From assembly GCA_009746045.1 (NCBI GenBank), contig RPFO01000495.1:18707-82706 (forward strand): a stretch of 64,000 nt of DNA. The letters are read 5' to 3'. Shown one piece after another: positions 34,083 through 47,591 of this stretch; the stretch's first letter is position 1, and each line of letters opens with the position of its first letter. The position numbers and the translations under genes are program-made. A model generated the notes under the pieces. That model saw nothing but the letters and a program-made list of their open reading frames with translations, ran no database searches and was not told the DNA's origin. Origin of the DNA: Mesostigma viride (taxonomy: Eukaryota > Streptophyta > Mesostigmatophyceae > Mesostigmatales > Mesostigmataceae).

Positions 34083-37000
34083 ACCAACGCATGCATGCCA
34101 GCCCCTCCCACACCCACGCACACATGTTAGCTATACCCCACAAACCCACGCATGGATTCCAGCCACCCCCCACATGCCCGCATGCATGCCAGCCACCCCA
34201 CCAATCCACGCACGCATGCCAGCCACCCCCACACCCACGCACGCATGCCAGCCACCCCACAACCCACTTATGCATTCCAGCAACCCCCACAGCCACTTAC
34301 GCATGCCAGCCACCCCCCACCCCCACGCACGCATGGCAGCCACCCCACGAACCCACGCACGCGTGCCAGCCCCCCCTTAAAACCACGCATGCATGGCAGC
34401 TCCCCACCACACCCACGCATGCATGCCACTCCCCCGCCAACCACCCACGCATGCCAGCCCCCCGACACACGCATGGCAGCCCCCCCCACACCCACGCACG
34501 CATGCCAGCCCTACCCCACATGCAGGCATGCATGCCAGCCACCCCCCACACCCACGCATGCATGCCAGCCCCTCCCACACCCACGCCCGCATGCCAGCTA
34601 CCCCACAAACCCACGCATGCATGCCAGCGACCCCCCACATGCACGCATGCATGCCAGCCACCCCACCAACCCACGCACGCATGCCAGCCCATCACAAACC
34701 CACTTATGCATGCCAGCCACCCCCCACACCCACGTACGCATGCCAGCCACCCCACACACCCACGCACGCATGGCAGCCACCCCACCAACCCACACACGCG
34801 TGCCAGCCCCCCCCTAACCCCACGCATGCATGGCAGCCCCCCACCACACCCACGCATGCATGCCACTCCCCCCCCACACCCACGCACGCATGCGAGCCCC
34901 CCCCACACCCACGCACGCATGCGAGCCCCCCCCACACCCACGCACGCATGCCAGCCCCACCCCACATGCAGGCATGCATGCCAGCCACCCCCCACACCCA
35001 CGCATGCATGCCAGCCCCTCCCACACCCACGCCCGCATGCCAGCTACCCCACAAACCCACGCATGCATGCCAGCGACCCCCCACATGCACGCATGCATGC
35101 CAGCCACCCCACCAACCCACGCACGCATGCCAGCCCATCACAAACCCACTTATGCATGCCAGCCACCCCCCACACCCACGTACGCATGCCAGCCACCCCA
35201 CACACCCACGCACGCATGGCAGCCACCCCACCAACCCACACACGCGTGCCAGCCCCCCCCTAACCCCACGCATGCATGGCAGCCCCCCACCACACCCACG
35301 CATGCATGCCACTCCCCCCCACACCCACGCACGCATGCGAGCCCCCCCCACACCCACGCACGCATGCGAGGCCCCCCCACACCCACGCAAGCATGCCAGC
35401 CCCACCCCACATGCAGGCAAGCATGCCAGCCACCCCCCACACCCACGCATGCATGCCAACCCCTCCCACACCCACGCCTGCATGCCAGCTACCCCACAAA
35501 CCCACGCATGCATGCCAGCGACCCCCCACATGCACGCATGCATGCCTGCCACCCCACCAACCCACGCACGCATGCCAGCCCATCACAAACCCACTTATGC
35601 ATGCCAGCCACCCCCCACACCCACGTACGCATGCCAGCCACCCCACACACCCACGCACGCATGGCAGCCACCCCACCAACCCACACACGCGTGCCAGCCC
35701 CCCCCTAACCCCACGCATGCATGGCAGCCCCCCACCACACCCACGCATGCATGCCACTCCCCCCCACACCCACGCACGCATGCGAGCCCCCCCCACACCC
35801 ACGCACGCATGCGAGCCCCCCACACACCCACGCACGCATGGCAGCCACCCCACGAACCCACACACGCGTGCCAGCCCCCCCTAACCCCACGCATGCATGG
35901 CAGCCCCCCACCACACCCACGCATGCATGCCACTCCCCCCCACACCCACGCACGCATGCGAGCCACCCCCCACACCCACGCATGCATGCCAACCCCTCCC
36001 ACACCCACGCCTGCATGCCAGCTACCCCACAAACCCACGCATGCATGCCAGCGACCCCCCACATGCACGCATGCATGCCTGCCACCCCACCAACCCACGC
36101 ACGCATGCCAGCCCATCACAAACCCACTTATGCATGCCAGCCACCCCCCACACCCACGTACGCATGCCAGCCACCCCACACACCCACGCACGCATGGCAG
36201 CCACCCCACGAACCCACACACGCGTGCCAGCCCCCCCCTAACCACACGCATGCATGGCAGCCCCCCACCACACCCACGCATGCATGCCACTCCCCCCCAC
36301 ACCCACGCACGCATGCGAGCCCCCCCCACACCCACGCACGCATGCGAGGCCCCCCACACCCACGCAAGCATGCCAGCCCCCCCCATGAAGTCATAGTGGG
36401 CACCACGGAGTCATGCTATGTTTTAATTTTTTCAATTTAATAATGGGAATGACGGATGGTGCATGTGTGAACAAAGGAATGAAAGGATTGCCACTCAATG
36501 AATATTAATTAATGATGAAAATGGGAGTTTGCATGGGAGTGTTTGGTCCTTATGGCTGGCTTGCAAAAAGCAGTACCCAAATTTCGAAGTATTTGACAGC
36601 GAAATATCTGTAAAGTATATCGCATGGTATAATTAATTAATGAATGGTACGCTGAAATTCATTGTGCGGGCTCTCTCTGCATGTGATAAACAATTTTAGC
36701 TTTGAGGGCATGCAACAAGACATGCTAGCATTAAAATGAAATTAAATTATAACATGACTAGTTGGGAGATCATGTACGACAGACATGTAGCATAATTACG
36801 TACATGGCCACAATTGTGCCAATCAGGGCCCTCCTCTAGGTAGACTGTGCTAGGCAATTACAATTAGACAAATAAGGTCATTCAAAAAGGTTTAATTCTT
36901 CACCTACCTCCATCCATCCAGCAAGGGAATATGTTAGCCAGTGCTACATGATGATCTCCCAACGGAGTCATGTTATGATGCGAAATAGTTCAGGATAAAA

Positions 37001-38864
37001 TTTGTCAGAATTATTTCATTGTGGTTCAGTCCGAGCTGAAAATTTGTCAGAATTTTTAATTTCGATACGAACGTGACGAAATTTCCAAGTATCTCACGCT
37101 CGGAGAGCTTTCACGGTGTTCACGGGGAAGGGTCCGTTGCGAGTGGCGCACGGAGGCGGTTCGTCCCGGTCGGAATCGTCCGCTCGCGCGTCCTCCGTGG
37201 AAGGGTCTTGGCGCGTCGCGCGGGCCGGTGCGGTTGGCGCCCAGAAGGTCGACTATCGGCCTCTGGGCCGCTAGCGGCGAGTCACGTCCTCTCAAGTCGG
37301 GGAGGGGGGGCGATAGCCCCCCCTCCCCCACTTTTTTCTTGTCCCCTAATGTAACTACGATTTATGAAGCCCGAAAACTTTGGCCGAGGCCGTAGGCCGA
37401 AGGTGGGGCCGTCCCCCGCGCCCCCTAGCGCGGGAGCGGACGACGTACAGGACCGTAGCGAGATGGCCAATCGGCGTAGTACAAAGAAAATCCCCAAACC
37501 TTGGAGATCGATTCTCGAGTTTCCTGAACGGGTGCTGAAACGCTGAACATGTTCAGACTTTTGCGGGCAGGTGGGGCGTCTCGCCAATCCGCGCGGCCTC
37601 AGGAATTACGGCACGTTGACTTTTTTAAGCGTCAAACAAGCTACTGGCGAACCGATATCTGTACTAAAACTTTTCACAGTTTCCCGTTGCACCACTTTGG
37701 ACGGGGACCAACCGGTGCACGCCGTTTCGAATAACGCGCTCGAATAACGGCCACAACGTGAATGGAATGCGATTTTCTGAACGCATGGATCAAATTTGCA
37801 GGACGGTTGGAAGGTTCAGAGCCGAACTGGCGTTCAGTCAGGGTGGGGCGAAATAGCAGTGGGAACTGGGAATTATTGGCAAAGCGTGCGGCATGCTCGG
37901 GGCGAAAAACAAAGTGACGTGCTGCGCGAGCAATTTTCCTTGTGCTGGCTGGCGATGGCAGGCAACGTAGGCTAGAAAATTGGGATGGGGAATGCGCAGC
38001 CATGGTTTTATACGTCAAAATTTTATGTTTGAAGAGCAAGTGCGAAATTTTCTGAGCTGGAGGTGCGTCAACGGAGTGATACCTGCGTGGGAGAGGTCCG
38101 TGTCGCTATGGCGACCTGGAAATGGAATGTCGTTGTAGATTTAGGTATTGTAGTATCATGCTTAACTGCTTTACGTATTGGGTGCCTAGTGAAATCAGTT
38201 TGCTGTTCGTGGAAGGCTTGGGGTGTGGCCAACGAGCTTCTGCTGTCGCCACATCATATTGGAAAGAACGCTGGATTTTTTGCCACGGGACGTAACCGGC
38301 GATGCCGATGGTGAGGCGTTTGTTTCGATGACCGGGGTAGTACCTGCTCTCTTTCTGATGCATTTTCATGGTTGCGTTCTTTCCATTTCGCCGAATCCAC
38401 CTAGTCGCAGCAAAGACATAGCGTAGCAAGGGTCTGCGTTTTATTTTCTTAGCCGTGCAGGACGCCATCTTCATGGTCCTTCGCATGTCCTGTGTGAACG
38501 TCCGTTGCCCAAGGATCTGTGATGCTTTTTTCTGGAATATACTGGGCGGTGAAAGCCCCTCTGGATGCTTGCCTGGTCACGGGTTTGGGGCGTCATTTAC
38601 TGCTGTACTGGCTGACATTCATGGTGCTTTCTGCGTAAGCTGACTTGCTTTGCACGTGGATTTTGACTGGACTGAAGAGCGCGTCTGGTAGCATGTTTAC
38701 GTGGTGTATAAGGTGATCAATCAACCATTTGTTTATAGAAGGTGTGACAATAGAAGGTGTGTTATATATTTCTTCATCAAGCATGTCAAAAGTAATCTCC
38801 ACTCGCTTACAACCTGAATTTTGCTTTGCTGGGTCTGCTGTGTTTGTGTCTCACTGTGCAGGCT
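33999..38864 (+). repeat. Macrosatellite unit 9 (4866 bp, beta front lacking K module 1, short tail)
   Basis: Minisatellite 34083-36384 (expanded), spacer 36385-37856, E block 37857-38948. It shares with units 10 and 13 a TATGTTTTAAT change, an extra ACAG in GTACGACAGACATG, and loss of K module 1. It is almost the same as unit 13 up to the stem-loop. Confidence 0.95.
34083..36384 (+). repeat. C-rich minisatellite, unit 9 (expanded)
   Basis: 2302 bp, nearly 1 kb longer than standard by repeated higher-order blocks. The CACATGCAGGC variant marks starts near 34517, 34963 and 35408. Confidence 0.94.
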
Positions 38865-38948
38865 ATCCCCTTGGTTGATCAACCAGGTGATTTTTGGTGG
38901 CAGCGGGGCCATATACTCTTCTTGGCGTTTTTCATCCATGGCATGTCA
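37857..38948 (+). repeat. E block, unit 9
   Basis: 1092 bp, same TTTGCACG variant as unit 8 (near 38649). Confidence 0.85.
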
Positions 38949-41900
38949 ACCAACGCATGCATGCCAGCCCCTCCCACACCCACGCACACATGTTAGCTAT
39001 ACCCCACAAACCCACGCATGGATTCCAGCCACCCCCCACATGCCCGCATGCATGCCAGCCACCCCACCAATCCACGCACGCATGCCAGCCACCCCCACAC
39101 CCACGCACGCATGCCAGCCACCCCACAACCCACTTATGCATTCCAGCAACCCCCACAGCCACTTACGCATGCCAGCCACCCCCCACCCCCACGCACGCAT
39201 GGCAGCCACCCCACGAACCCACGCACGCGTGCCAGCCCCCCCTTAAAACCACGCATGCATGGCAGCTCCCCACCACACCCACGCATGCATGCCACTCCCC
39301 CCGCCAACCACCCACGCATGCCAGCCCCCCGACACACGCATGGCAGCCCCCCCCACACCCACGCACGCATGCAGCCCCCCCACACCCACGCAAGCATGCC
39401 AGCCCCACCCCACATGCAGGCAAGCATGCCAGCCACCCCCCACACCCACGCATGCATGCCAACCCCTCCCACACCCACGCCTGCATGCCAGCTACCCCAC
39501 AAACCCACGCATGCATGCCAGCGACCCCCCACATGCACGCATGCATGCCAGCCACCCCACCAACCCACGCACGCATGCCAGCCCATCACAAACCCACTTA
39601 TGCATGCCAGCCACCCCCCACACCCACGTACGCATGCCAGCCACCCCACACACCCACGCACGCATGGCAGCCACCCCACAACCCACACACGCGTGCCAGC
39701 CCCCCCTAACCCCACGCATGCATGGCAGCCCCCCACCACACCCACGCATGCATGCCACTCCCCCCCACACCCACGCACGCATGCGAGCCCCCCCCACACC
39801 CACGCACGCATGCGAGCCCCCCCACACACCCACGCACGCATGGCAGCCACCCCACGAACCCACACACGCGTGCCAGCCCCCCCCTAACCCCACGCATGCA
39901 TGCAGCCCCCCACCACACCCACGCATGCATGCCACTCCCCCCCACACCCACGCACGCATGCGAGCCACCCCCCACACCCACGCATGCATGCCAACCCCTC
40001 CCACACCCACGCCTGCATGCCAGCTACCCCACAAACCCACGCATGCATGCCAGCGACCCCCCACATGCACGCATGCATGCCTGCCACCCCACCAACCCAC
40101 GCACGCATGCCAGCCCATCACAAACCCACTTATGCATGCCAGCCACCCCCCACACCCACGTACGCATGCCAGCCACCCCACACACCCACGCACGCATGGC
40201 AGCCACCCCACGAACCCACACACGCGTGCCAGCCCCCCCTAACCCCACGCATGCATGGCAGCCCCCCACCACACCCACGCATGCATGCCACTCCCCCCCA
40301 CACCCACGCACGCATGCGAGCCCCCCCCACACCCACGCACGCATGCGAGGCCCCCCCACACCCACGCAAGCATGCCAGCCCCCCCCCATGAAGTCATAGT
40401 GGGCACCACGGAGTCATGCTATGTTTTAATTTTTTCAATTTAATAATGGGAATGACGGATGGTGCATGTGTGAACAAAGGAATGAAAGGATTGCCACTCA
40501 ATGAATATTAATTAATGATGAAAATGGGAGTTTGCATGGGAGTGTTTGGTCCTTATGGCTGGCTTGCAAAAAGCAGTACCCAAATTTCGAAGTATTTGAC
40601 AGCGAAATATCTGTAAAGTATATCGCATGGTATAATTAATTAATGAATGGTACGCTGAAATTCATTGTGCGGGCTCTCTCTGCATGTGATAAACAATTTT
40701 AGCTTTGAGGGCATGCAACAAGACATGCTAGCATTAAAATGAAATTAAATTATAACATGACTAGTTGGGAGATCATGTACGACAGACATGTCGCATAATT
40801 ACGTACATGGCCACAATTGTGCCAATCAGGGCCCTCCTCTAGGTAGACTGTGCTAGGCAATTACAATTAGACAAATAAGGTCATTCAAAAAGGTTTAATT
40901 CTTCACCTACCTCCATCCATCCAGCAAGGGAATATGTTAGCCAGTGCTACATGATGATCTCCCAACGGAGTCATGTTATGATGCGAAATAGTTCAGGATA
41001 AAATTTGTCAGAATTATTTCATTGTGGTTCAGTCCGAGCTGAAAATTTGTCAGAAATTTTAATTTCGATACGAACGTGACGAAATTTCCAAGTATCTCAC
41101 GCTCGGAGAGCTTTCACGGTGTTCACGGGGAAGGGTCCGTTGCGAGTGGCGCACGGAGGCGGTTCGTCCCGGTCGGAATCGTCCGCTCGCGCGTCCTCCG
41201 TGGAAGGGTCTTGGCGCGTCGCGCGGGCCGGTGCGGTTGGCGCCCAGAAGGTCGACTATCGGCCTCTGGGCCGCTAGCGGCGAGTCACGTCCTCTCAAGT
41301 CGGGGAGGGGGGGCGATAGCCCCCCCTCCCCCACTTTTTTCTTGTCCCCTACTAGTAACTACGATTTATGACGCCCGAAAACTTTGGCCGAGGCCGTAGG
41401 CCGAAGGTGGGGCCGTCCCCCGCGCCCCCTAGCGCGGGAGCGGACGACGTACAGGACCGTAGCGAGATGGCCAATCGGCGTAGTCCAAAGAAAATCCCCA
41501 AACCTTGGAGATCGAGTCTCACATCTCCTGAACGGGTGCTGAAACGCTGAACATGTTCAGACTTTTGCGGGCAGGTGGGGCGTCTCGCCAATCCGCGCGG
41601 CCTCAGGAATTACGGCGCGTTGACTTTTTTAAGCGTCAAACAAATTCTTGGCGAACCGATATCTGTACTAAAACTTTTCACAGTTTCCCGTTGCACCACT
41701 TTGGGCGGGGACCAACCGGTGCACGCCGTTTCGAATAACGCGCTCGAATTTAGGGCCACAACGTCAATGGAATGCGATTTTCTGAACGGATGGATCAAAT
41801 TTGCAGGACGGTTGGAAGGTTCAGAGCCGAACTGGCGTTCAGTCAGGGTGGGGCGAAATAGCAGTGGGAACTGGGAATTATTGGCAAAGCGTGCGGCATG

Positions 41901-42869
41901 CTCGGGGCGAAAAACAAAGTGACGTGCTGCGCGAGCAATTTTCCTTGTGCTGGCTGGCGATGGCAGGCAACGTAGGCTAGAAAATTGGGATGGGGAATGC
42001 GCAGCCATGGTTTTATACGTCAAAATTTTATGTTTGAAGAGCAAGTGCGAAATTTTCTGAGCTGGAGGTGCGTCAACGGAGTGATACCTGCGTGGGAGAG
42101 GTCCGTGTCGCTATGGCGACCTGGAAATGGAATGTCGTTGTAGATTTAGGTATTGTAGTATCATGCTTAACTGCTTTACGTATTGGGTGCCTAGTGAAAT
42201 CAGTTTGCTGTTCGTGGAAGGCTTGGGGTGTGGCCAACGAGCTTCTGCTGTCGCCACATCATATTGGAAAGAACGCTGGATTTTTTGCCACGGGACGTAA
42301 CCGGCGATGCCGATGGTGAGGCGTTTGTTTCGATGACCGGGGTAGTACCTGCTCTCTTTCTGATGCATTTTCATGGTTGCGTTCTTTCCATTTCGCCGAA
42401 TCCACCTAGTCGCAGCAAAGACATAGCGTAGCAAGGGTCTGCGTTTTATTTTCTTAGCCGTGCAGGACGCCATCTTCATGGTCCTTCGCATGTCCTGTGT
42501 GAACGTCCGTTGCCCAAGGATCTGTGATGCTTTTTTCTGGAATATACTGGGCGGTGAAAGCCCCTCTGGATGCTTGCCTGGTCACGGGTTTGGGGCGTCA
42601 TTTACTGCTGTACTGGCTGACATTCATGGTGCTTTCTGCGTAAGCTGACTTGCTTCGCACGTGGATTTTGACTGGACTGAAGAGCGCGTCTGGTAGCATG
42701 TTTACGTGGTGTATAAGGTGATCAATCAACCATTTGTTTATAGAAGGTGTGACAATAGAAGGTGTGTTATATATTTCTTCATCAAGCATGTCAAAAGTAA
42801 TCTCCACTCGCTTACAACCTGAATTTTGCTTTGCTGGGTCTGCTGTGTTTGTGTCTCACTGTGCAGGCT
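38865..42869 (+). repeat. Macrosatellite unit 10 (4005 bp, beta front lacking K module 1, short tail)
   Basis: Minisatellite 38949-40387, spacer 40388-41861, E block 41862-42953. The front is as in unit 9, but after the stem-loop it switches to the CTACTAGTAAC marker, then carries its own version of the variable site (41514-41527). Confidence 0.95.
38949..40387 (+). repeat. C-rich minisatellite, unit 10
   Basis: 1439 bp, derived from the unit 9 type by deletions; ACGCATGCAGCCCCCCCACA near 39364 and a similar shortened monomer near 39897 look like junctions. Confidence 0.93.
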
Positions 42870-42953
42870 ATCCCCTTGGTTGATCAACCAGGTGATTTTT
42901 GGTGGCAGCGGGGCCATATACTCTTCTTGGCGTTTTTCATCCATGGCATGTCA
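41862..42953 (+). repeat. E block, unit 10
   Basis: 1092 bp; TTTTCTGAGC variant, but TTCGCACG as in most units. Confidence 0.85.
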
Positions 42954-44720
42954 ACCAACGCATGCATGCCAGCCCCTCCCACACCCACGCACACATGTTA
43001 GCTATACCCCACAAACCCACGCATGGATTCCAGCCACCCCCCACATGCCCGCATGCATGCCAGCCACCCCACCAATCCACGCACGCATGCCAGCCACCCC
43101 CACACCCACGCACGCATGCCAGCCACCCCACAACCCACTTATGCATTCCAGCAACCCCCACAGCCACTTACGCATGCCAGCCACCCCCCACCCCCACGCA
43201 CGCATGGCAGCCACCCCACGAACCCACGCACGCGTGCCAGCCCCCCCTTAAAACCACGCATGCATGGCAGCTCCCCACCACACCCACGCATGCATGCCAC
43301 TCCCCCCGCCAACCACCCACGCATGCCAGCCCCCCGACACACGCATGGCAGCCCCCCCCACACCCACGCACGCATGCCAGCCCTACCCCACATGCAGGCA
43401 TGCATGCCAGCCACCCCCCACACCCACGCATGCATGCCAGCCCCTCCCACACCCACGCCCGCATGCCAGCTACCCCACAAACCCACGCATGCATGCCAGC
43501 GACCCCCCACATGCACGCATGCATGCCAGCCACCCCACCAACCCACGCACGCATGCCAGCCCATCACAAACCCACTTATGCATGCCAGCCACCCCCACAC
43601 CCACGTACGCATGCCAGCCACCCCACACACCCACGCACGCATGGCAGCCACCCCACCAACCCACACACGCGTGCCAGCCCCCCCTAACCCCACGCATGCA
43701 TGGCAGCCCCCCACCACACCCACGCATGCATGCCACTCCCCCCCACACCCACGCACGCATGCGAGCCCCCCCCACACCCACGCACGCATGCGAGCCCCCC
43801 CCACACCCACGCACGCATGCCAGCCCCACCCCACATGCAGGCATGCATGCCAGCCACCCCCCACACCCACGCATGCATGCCAGCCCCTCCCACACCCACG
43901 CCCGCATGCCAGCTACCCCACAAACCCACGCATGCATGCCAGCGACCCCCCACATGCACGCATGCATGCCAGCCACCCCACCAACCCACGCACGCATGCC
44001 AGCCCATCACAAACCCACTTATGCATGCCAGCCACCCCCCACACCCACGTACGCATGCCAGCCACCCCACACACCCACGCACGCATGGCAGCCACCCCAC
44101 CAACCCACGCACGCGTGCCAGCCCCCCCCTAACCCCACGCATGCATGGCAGCCCCCCACCACACCCACGCATGCATGCCACTCCCCCCCACACCCACGCA
44201 CGCATGCGAGCCCCCCCCACACCCACGCACGCATGCGAGCCCCCCACACACCCACGCACGCATGCCAGCCCCACCCCACATGCAGGCATGCATGCCAGCC
44301 ACCCCCCACACCCACGCATGCATGCCAGCCCCTCCCACACCCACGCCTGCATGCCAGCTACCCCACAAACCCACGCATGCATGCCAGCGACCCCCCACAT
44401 GCAGGCATGCATGCCAGCCACCCCACCAACCCACGCACGCATGCCAGCCCATCACAAACCCACTTATGCATGCCAGCCACCCCCCACACCCACGTACGCA
44501 TGCCAGCCACCCCACACACCCACGCACGCATGGCAGCCACCCCACGAACCCACACACGCGTGCCAGCCCCCCCTTAACCCCACGCATGCATGGCAGCCCC
44601 CCACCACACCCACGCATGCATGCCACTCCCCCACACACCCACGCACGCATGCGAGCCCCCCCCACACCCACGCACGCATGCGAGGCCCCCCACACCCACG
44701 CAAGCATGCCAGCCCCCCCC
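42954..44720 (+). repeat. C-rich minisatellite, unit 11 (one extra higher-order repeat)
   Basis: 1767 bp, 442 bp above the common 1325, matching one higher-order repeat. Confidence 0.94.
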
Positions 44721-45131
44721 ATGAAGTCATAGTGGGCACCACGGAGTCATGCTATGATTTAATTTTTTCAATTTAATAATGGGAATGACGGATGGTGCAT
44801 GTGTGAACAAAGGAATGAAAGGATTGCCACTCAATGAATATTAATTAATGATGAAAGTGGGAGTTTGCATGGGAGTGTTTGGTCCTTATGGCTGGCTTGC
44901 AAAAAGCAGTACCCAAATTTCGAAGTATCTGTAAAGTATATCGCATGGTATAATTAATTAATGAATGGTACGCTGAAATTCATTGTGCGGGCTCTCTCTG
45001 CATGTCATAAACAATTTTAGCTTTGAGGGCATGCAACAAGACATGCTAGCATTAAAATGAAATTAAATTATAACATGACTAGTTGGGAGATCATGTACGA
45101 CATGTAGCATAATTACTTACATGGCCACAAT

Positions 45132-45251
45132 CACCATTCATCTTCATCATCCTGAACGACTCGAAAACGCGGAAAAGATAACGGCAGGCTCGAGCTACCA
45201 TGGTCCGGATTCTCCCGATTTCTGGCCTGCGCTGGTTGTCTCTTTGACAAT
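45132..45251. mobile_element. 115-bp insertion with 5-bp target duplication, unit 11
   Basis: Other units read GGCCACAATTGTGCC. Unit 11 has GGCCACAAT, 115 new bases (45132-45246, CACCATTCATC to TCTCTTTG), then ACAATTGTGCC, so ACAAT is duplicated. No terminal inverted repeats and no A tail, so the class is unknown. Insertion of a short element or filler DNA at a staggered break are both possible. Confidence 0.55.
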
Positions 45252-46499
45252 TGTGCCAATCAGGGCCCTCCTCTAGGTAGACTGTGCTAGGCAATTACAA
45301 TTAGACAAATAAGGTCATTCAAAAAGGTTTAATTCTTCACCTACCTCCATCCATCCAGCAAGGGAATATGTTAGCCAGTGCTACATGATGATCTCCCAAC
45401 GTAGTCATGTTATGATGCGAAATAGTTCAGGATAAAATTTGTCAGAATTTCACCGGCGATACGAACGTAACGAAATTTCCAAGTATCCGACGCCGAAATA
45501 TCATTGTTGTATCGAATGGTATGCTGAAATTCATTGTGGTTCTGTCCGAGCTGACAAATTTGTCAGAAATTTCATTTTCGATACGAACGTGACGAAATTT
45601 CCAAGTATCTCACGCTCGGAGAGCTTCCACGGTGTTCACGGGGAAGGGTCCGTTGCGCGTGGCGCACGGAGACGGTTCGTCCCGGTCGGAATCGTCCGCC
45701 CGCGCGTCCTCCGTGGAAGGGTCTTGGCGCGTCGCGCGGGCCGGTGCGGTTGGCGCCCAGAAGGTCGACTATCGGCCTCTGGGCCGCTAGCGGCGAGTCA
45801 CGTCCTCTCAAGTCGGGGAGGGGGGGCGATAGCCCCCCCTCCCCCACTTTTTTCTTGTCCCCTACTAGTAACTACGATTTATGAAGCCCGAAAACTTTGG
45901 CCGCGGCCGTAGGCCGAAGGTGGGGCCGTCCCCCGCGCCCCCTAGCGCGGGAGCGGACGACGTCCAGGACCGTTGCGAGATGGCCAATCGCGTAGTACAA
46001 AGAAAATCCCCAAACCTTGGAGATCGAGTCTCAGGAAGTCTGAACGGGTGCTGAAACGCTGAACATGTTCAGACTTTTGCGGGCAGGTGGGGCGTCTCGC
46101 CAATCCGCGCGGCCTCAGGAATTACGGCGCGTTGACTCTTTTAAACGTCAAACAAGCTACTGGCGAATGGATCTCTCCTCAAACTTTTCAGTGTTTCCCG
46201 TTGCACCACTTTGGACAAGGGGACCAACCGGTGCACGCCGTTTCGAATTACGCGCTCGAGGTTAGGGCCACAACGTGAATGGAATGCGATTTTCTGAACG
46301 GATGGATCAAATTTGCAGGACGGGTGGAAGGTTCAGAGCCGAACTGGCGTTCAGTCAGGGTGGGGTGAAATAGTTCAGGCCGAAATTTGGCACATTTTCA
46401 ATGGAAATACGAACGTAACGAAATTTCCAAGTATCTTCCACCGAAATATCTCTAAAGTATATCGCATGGTATAATCGCATGGAAAAAAGTCTTGCTGGG

Positions 46500-47591
46500 C
46501 AGTGGGAACTGGGAATTATTGGCAAAGCGTGCGGCATGCTCGGGGCGAAAAACAAAGTGACGTGCTGCGCGAGCAATTTTCCTTGTGCTGGCTGGCGATG
46601 GCAGGCAACGTAGGCTAGAAAATTGGGATGGGGAATGCGCAGCCATGGTTTTATACGTCAAAATTTTATGTTTGAAGAGCAAGTGCGAAATTTTATGAGC
46701 TGGAGGTGCGTCAACGGAGTGATACCTGCGTGGGAGAGGTCCGTGTCGCTATGGCGACCTGGAAATGGAATGTCGTTGTAGATTTAGGTATTGTAGTATC
46801 ATGCTTAACTGCTTTACGTATTGGGTGCCTAGTGAAATCAGTTTGCTGTTCGTGGAAGGCTTGGGGTGTGGCCAACGAGCTTCTGCTGTCGCCACATCAT
46901 ATTGGAAAGAACGCTGGATTTTTTGCCACGGGACGTAACCGGCGATGCCGATGGTGAGGCGTTTGTTTCGATGACCGGGGTAGTACCTGCTCTCTTTCTG
47001 ATGCATTTTCATGGTTGCGTTCTTTCCATTTCGCCGAATCCACCTAGTCGCAGCAAAGACATAGCGTAGCAAGGGTCTGCGTTTTATTTTCTTAGCCGTG
47101 CAGGACGCCATCTTCATGGTCCTTCGCATGTCCTGTGTGAACGTCCGTTGCCCAAGGATCTGTGATGCTTTTTTCTGGAATATACTGGGCGGTGAAAGCC
47201 CCTCTGGATGCTTGCCTGGTCACGGGTTTGGGGCGTCATTTACTGCTGTACTGGCTGACATTCATGGTGCTTTCTGCGTAAGCTGACTTGCTTCGCACGT
47301 GGATTTTGACTGGACTGAAGAGCGCGTCTGGTAGCATGTTTACGTGGTGTATAAGGTGATCAATCAACCATTTGTTTATAGAAGGTGTGACAATAGAAGG
47401 TGTGTTATATATTTCTTCATCAAGCATGTCAAAAGTAATCTCCACTCGCTTACAACCTGAATTTTGCTTTGCTGGGTCTGCTGTGTTTGTGTCTCACTGT
47501 GCAGGCTATCCCCTTGGTTGATCAACCAGGTGATTTTTGGTGGCAGCGGGGCCATATACTCTTCTTGGCGTTTTTCATCCATGGCATGTCA
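46500..47591 (+). repeat. E block, unit 11
   Basis: 1092 bp, standard sequence; putative intron at 47278-47504. Confidence 0.85.

Larger units (their letters stand above)
42870..47507 (+). repeat. Macrosatellite unit 11 (4638 bp, beta front, long tail, with insertion)
   Basis: Minisatellite 42954-44720, spacer 44721-46499, E block 46500-47591. The minisatellite is about 440 bp longer than the common length, one extra higher-order repeat. The spacer holds a 115-bp insertion (45132-45246) and lacks 13 bp near 44927. Confidence 0.95.
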
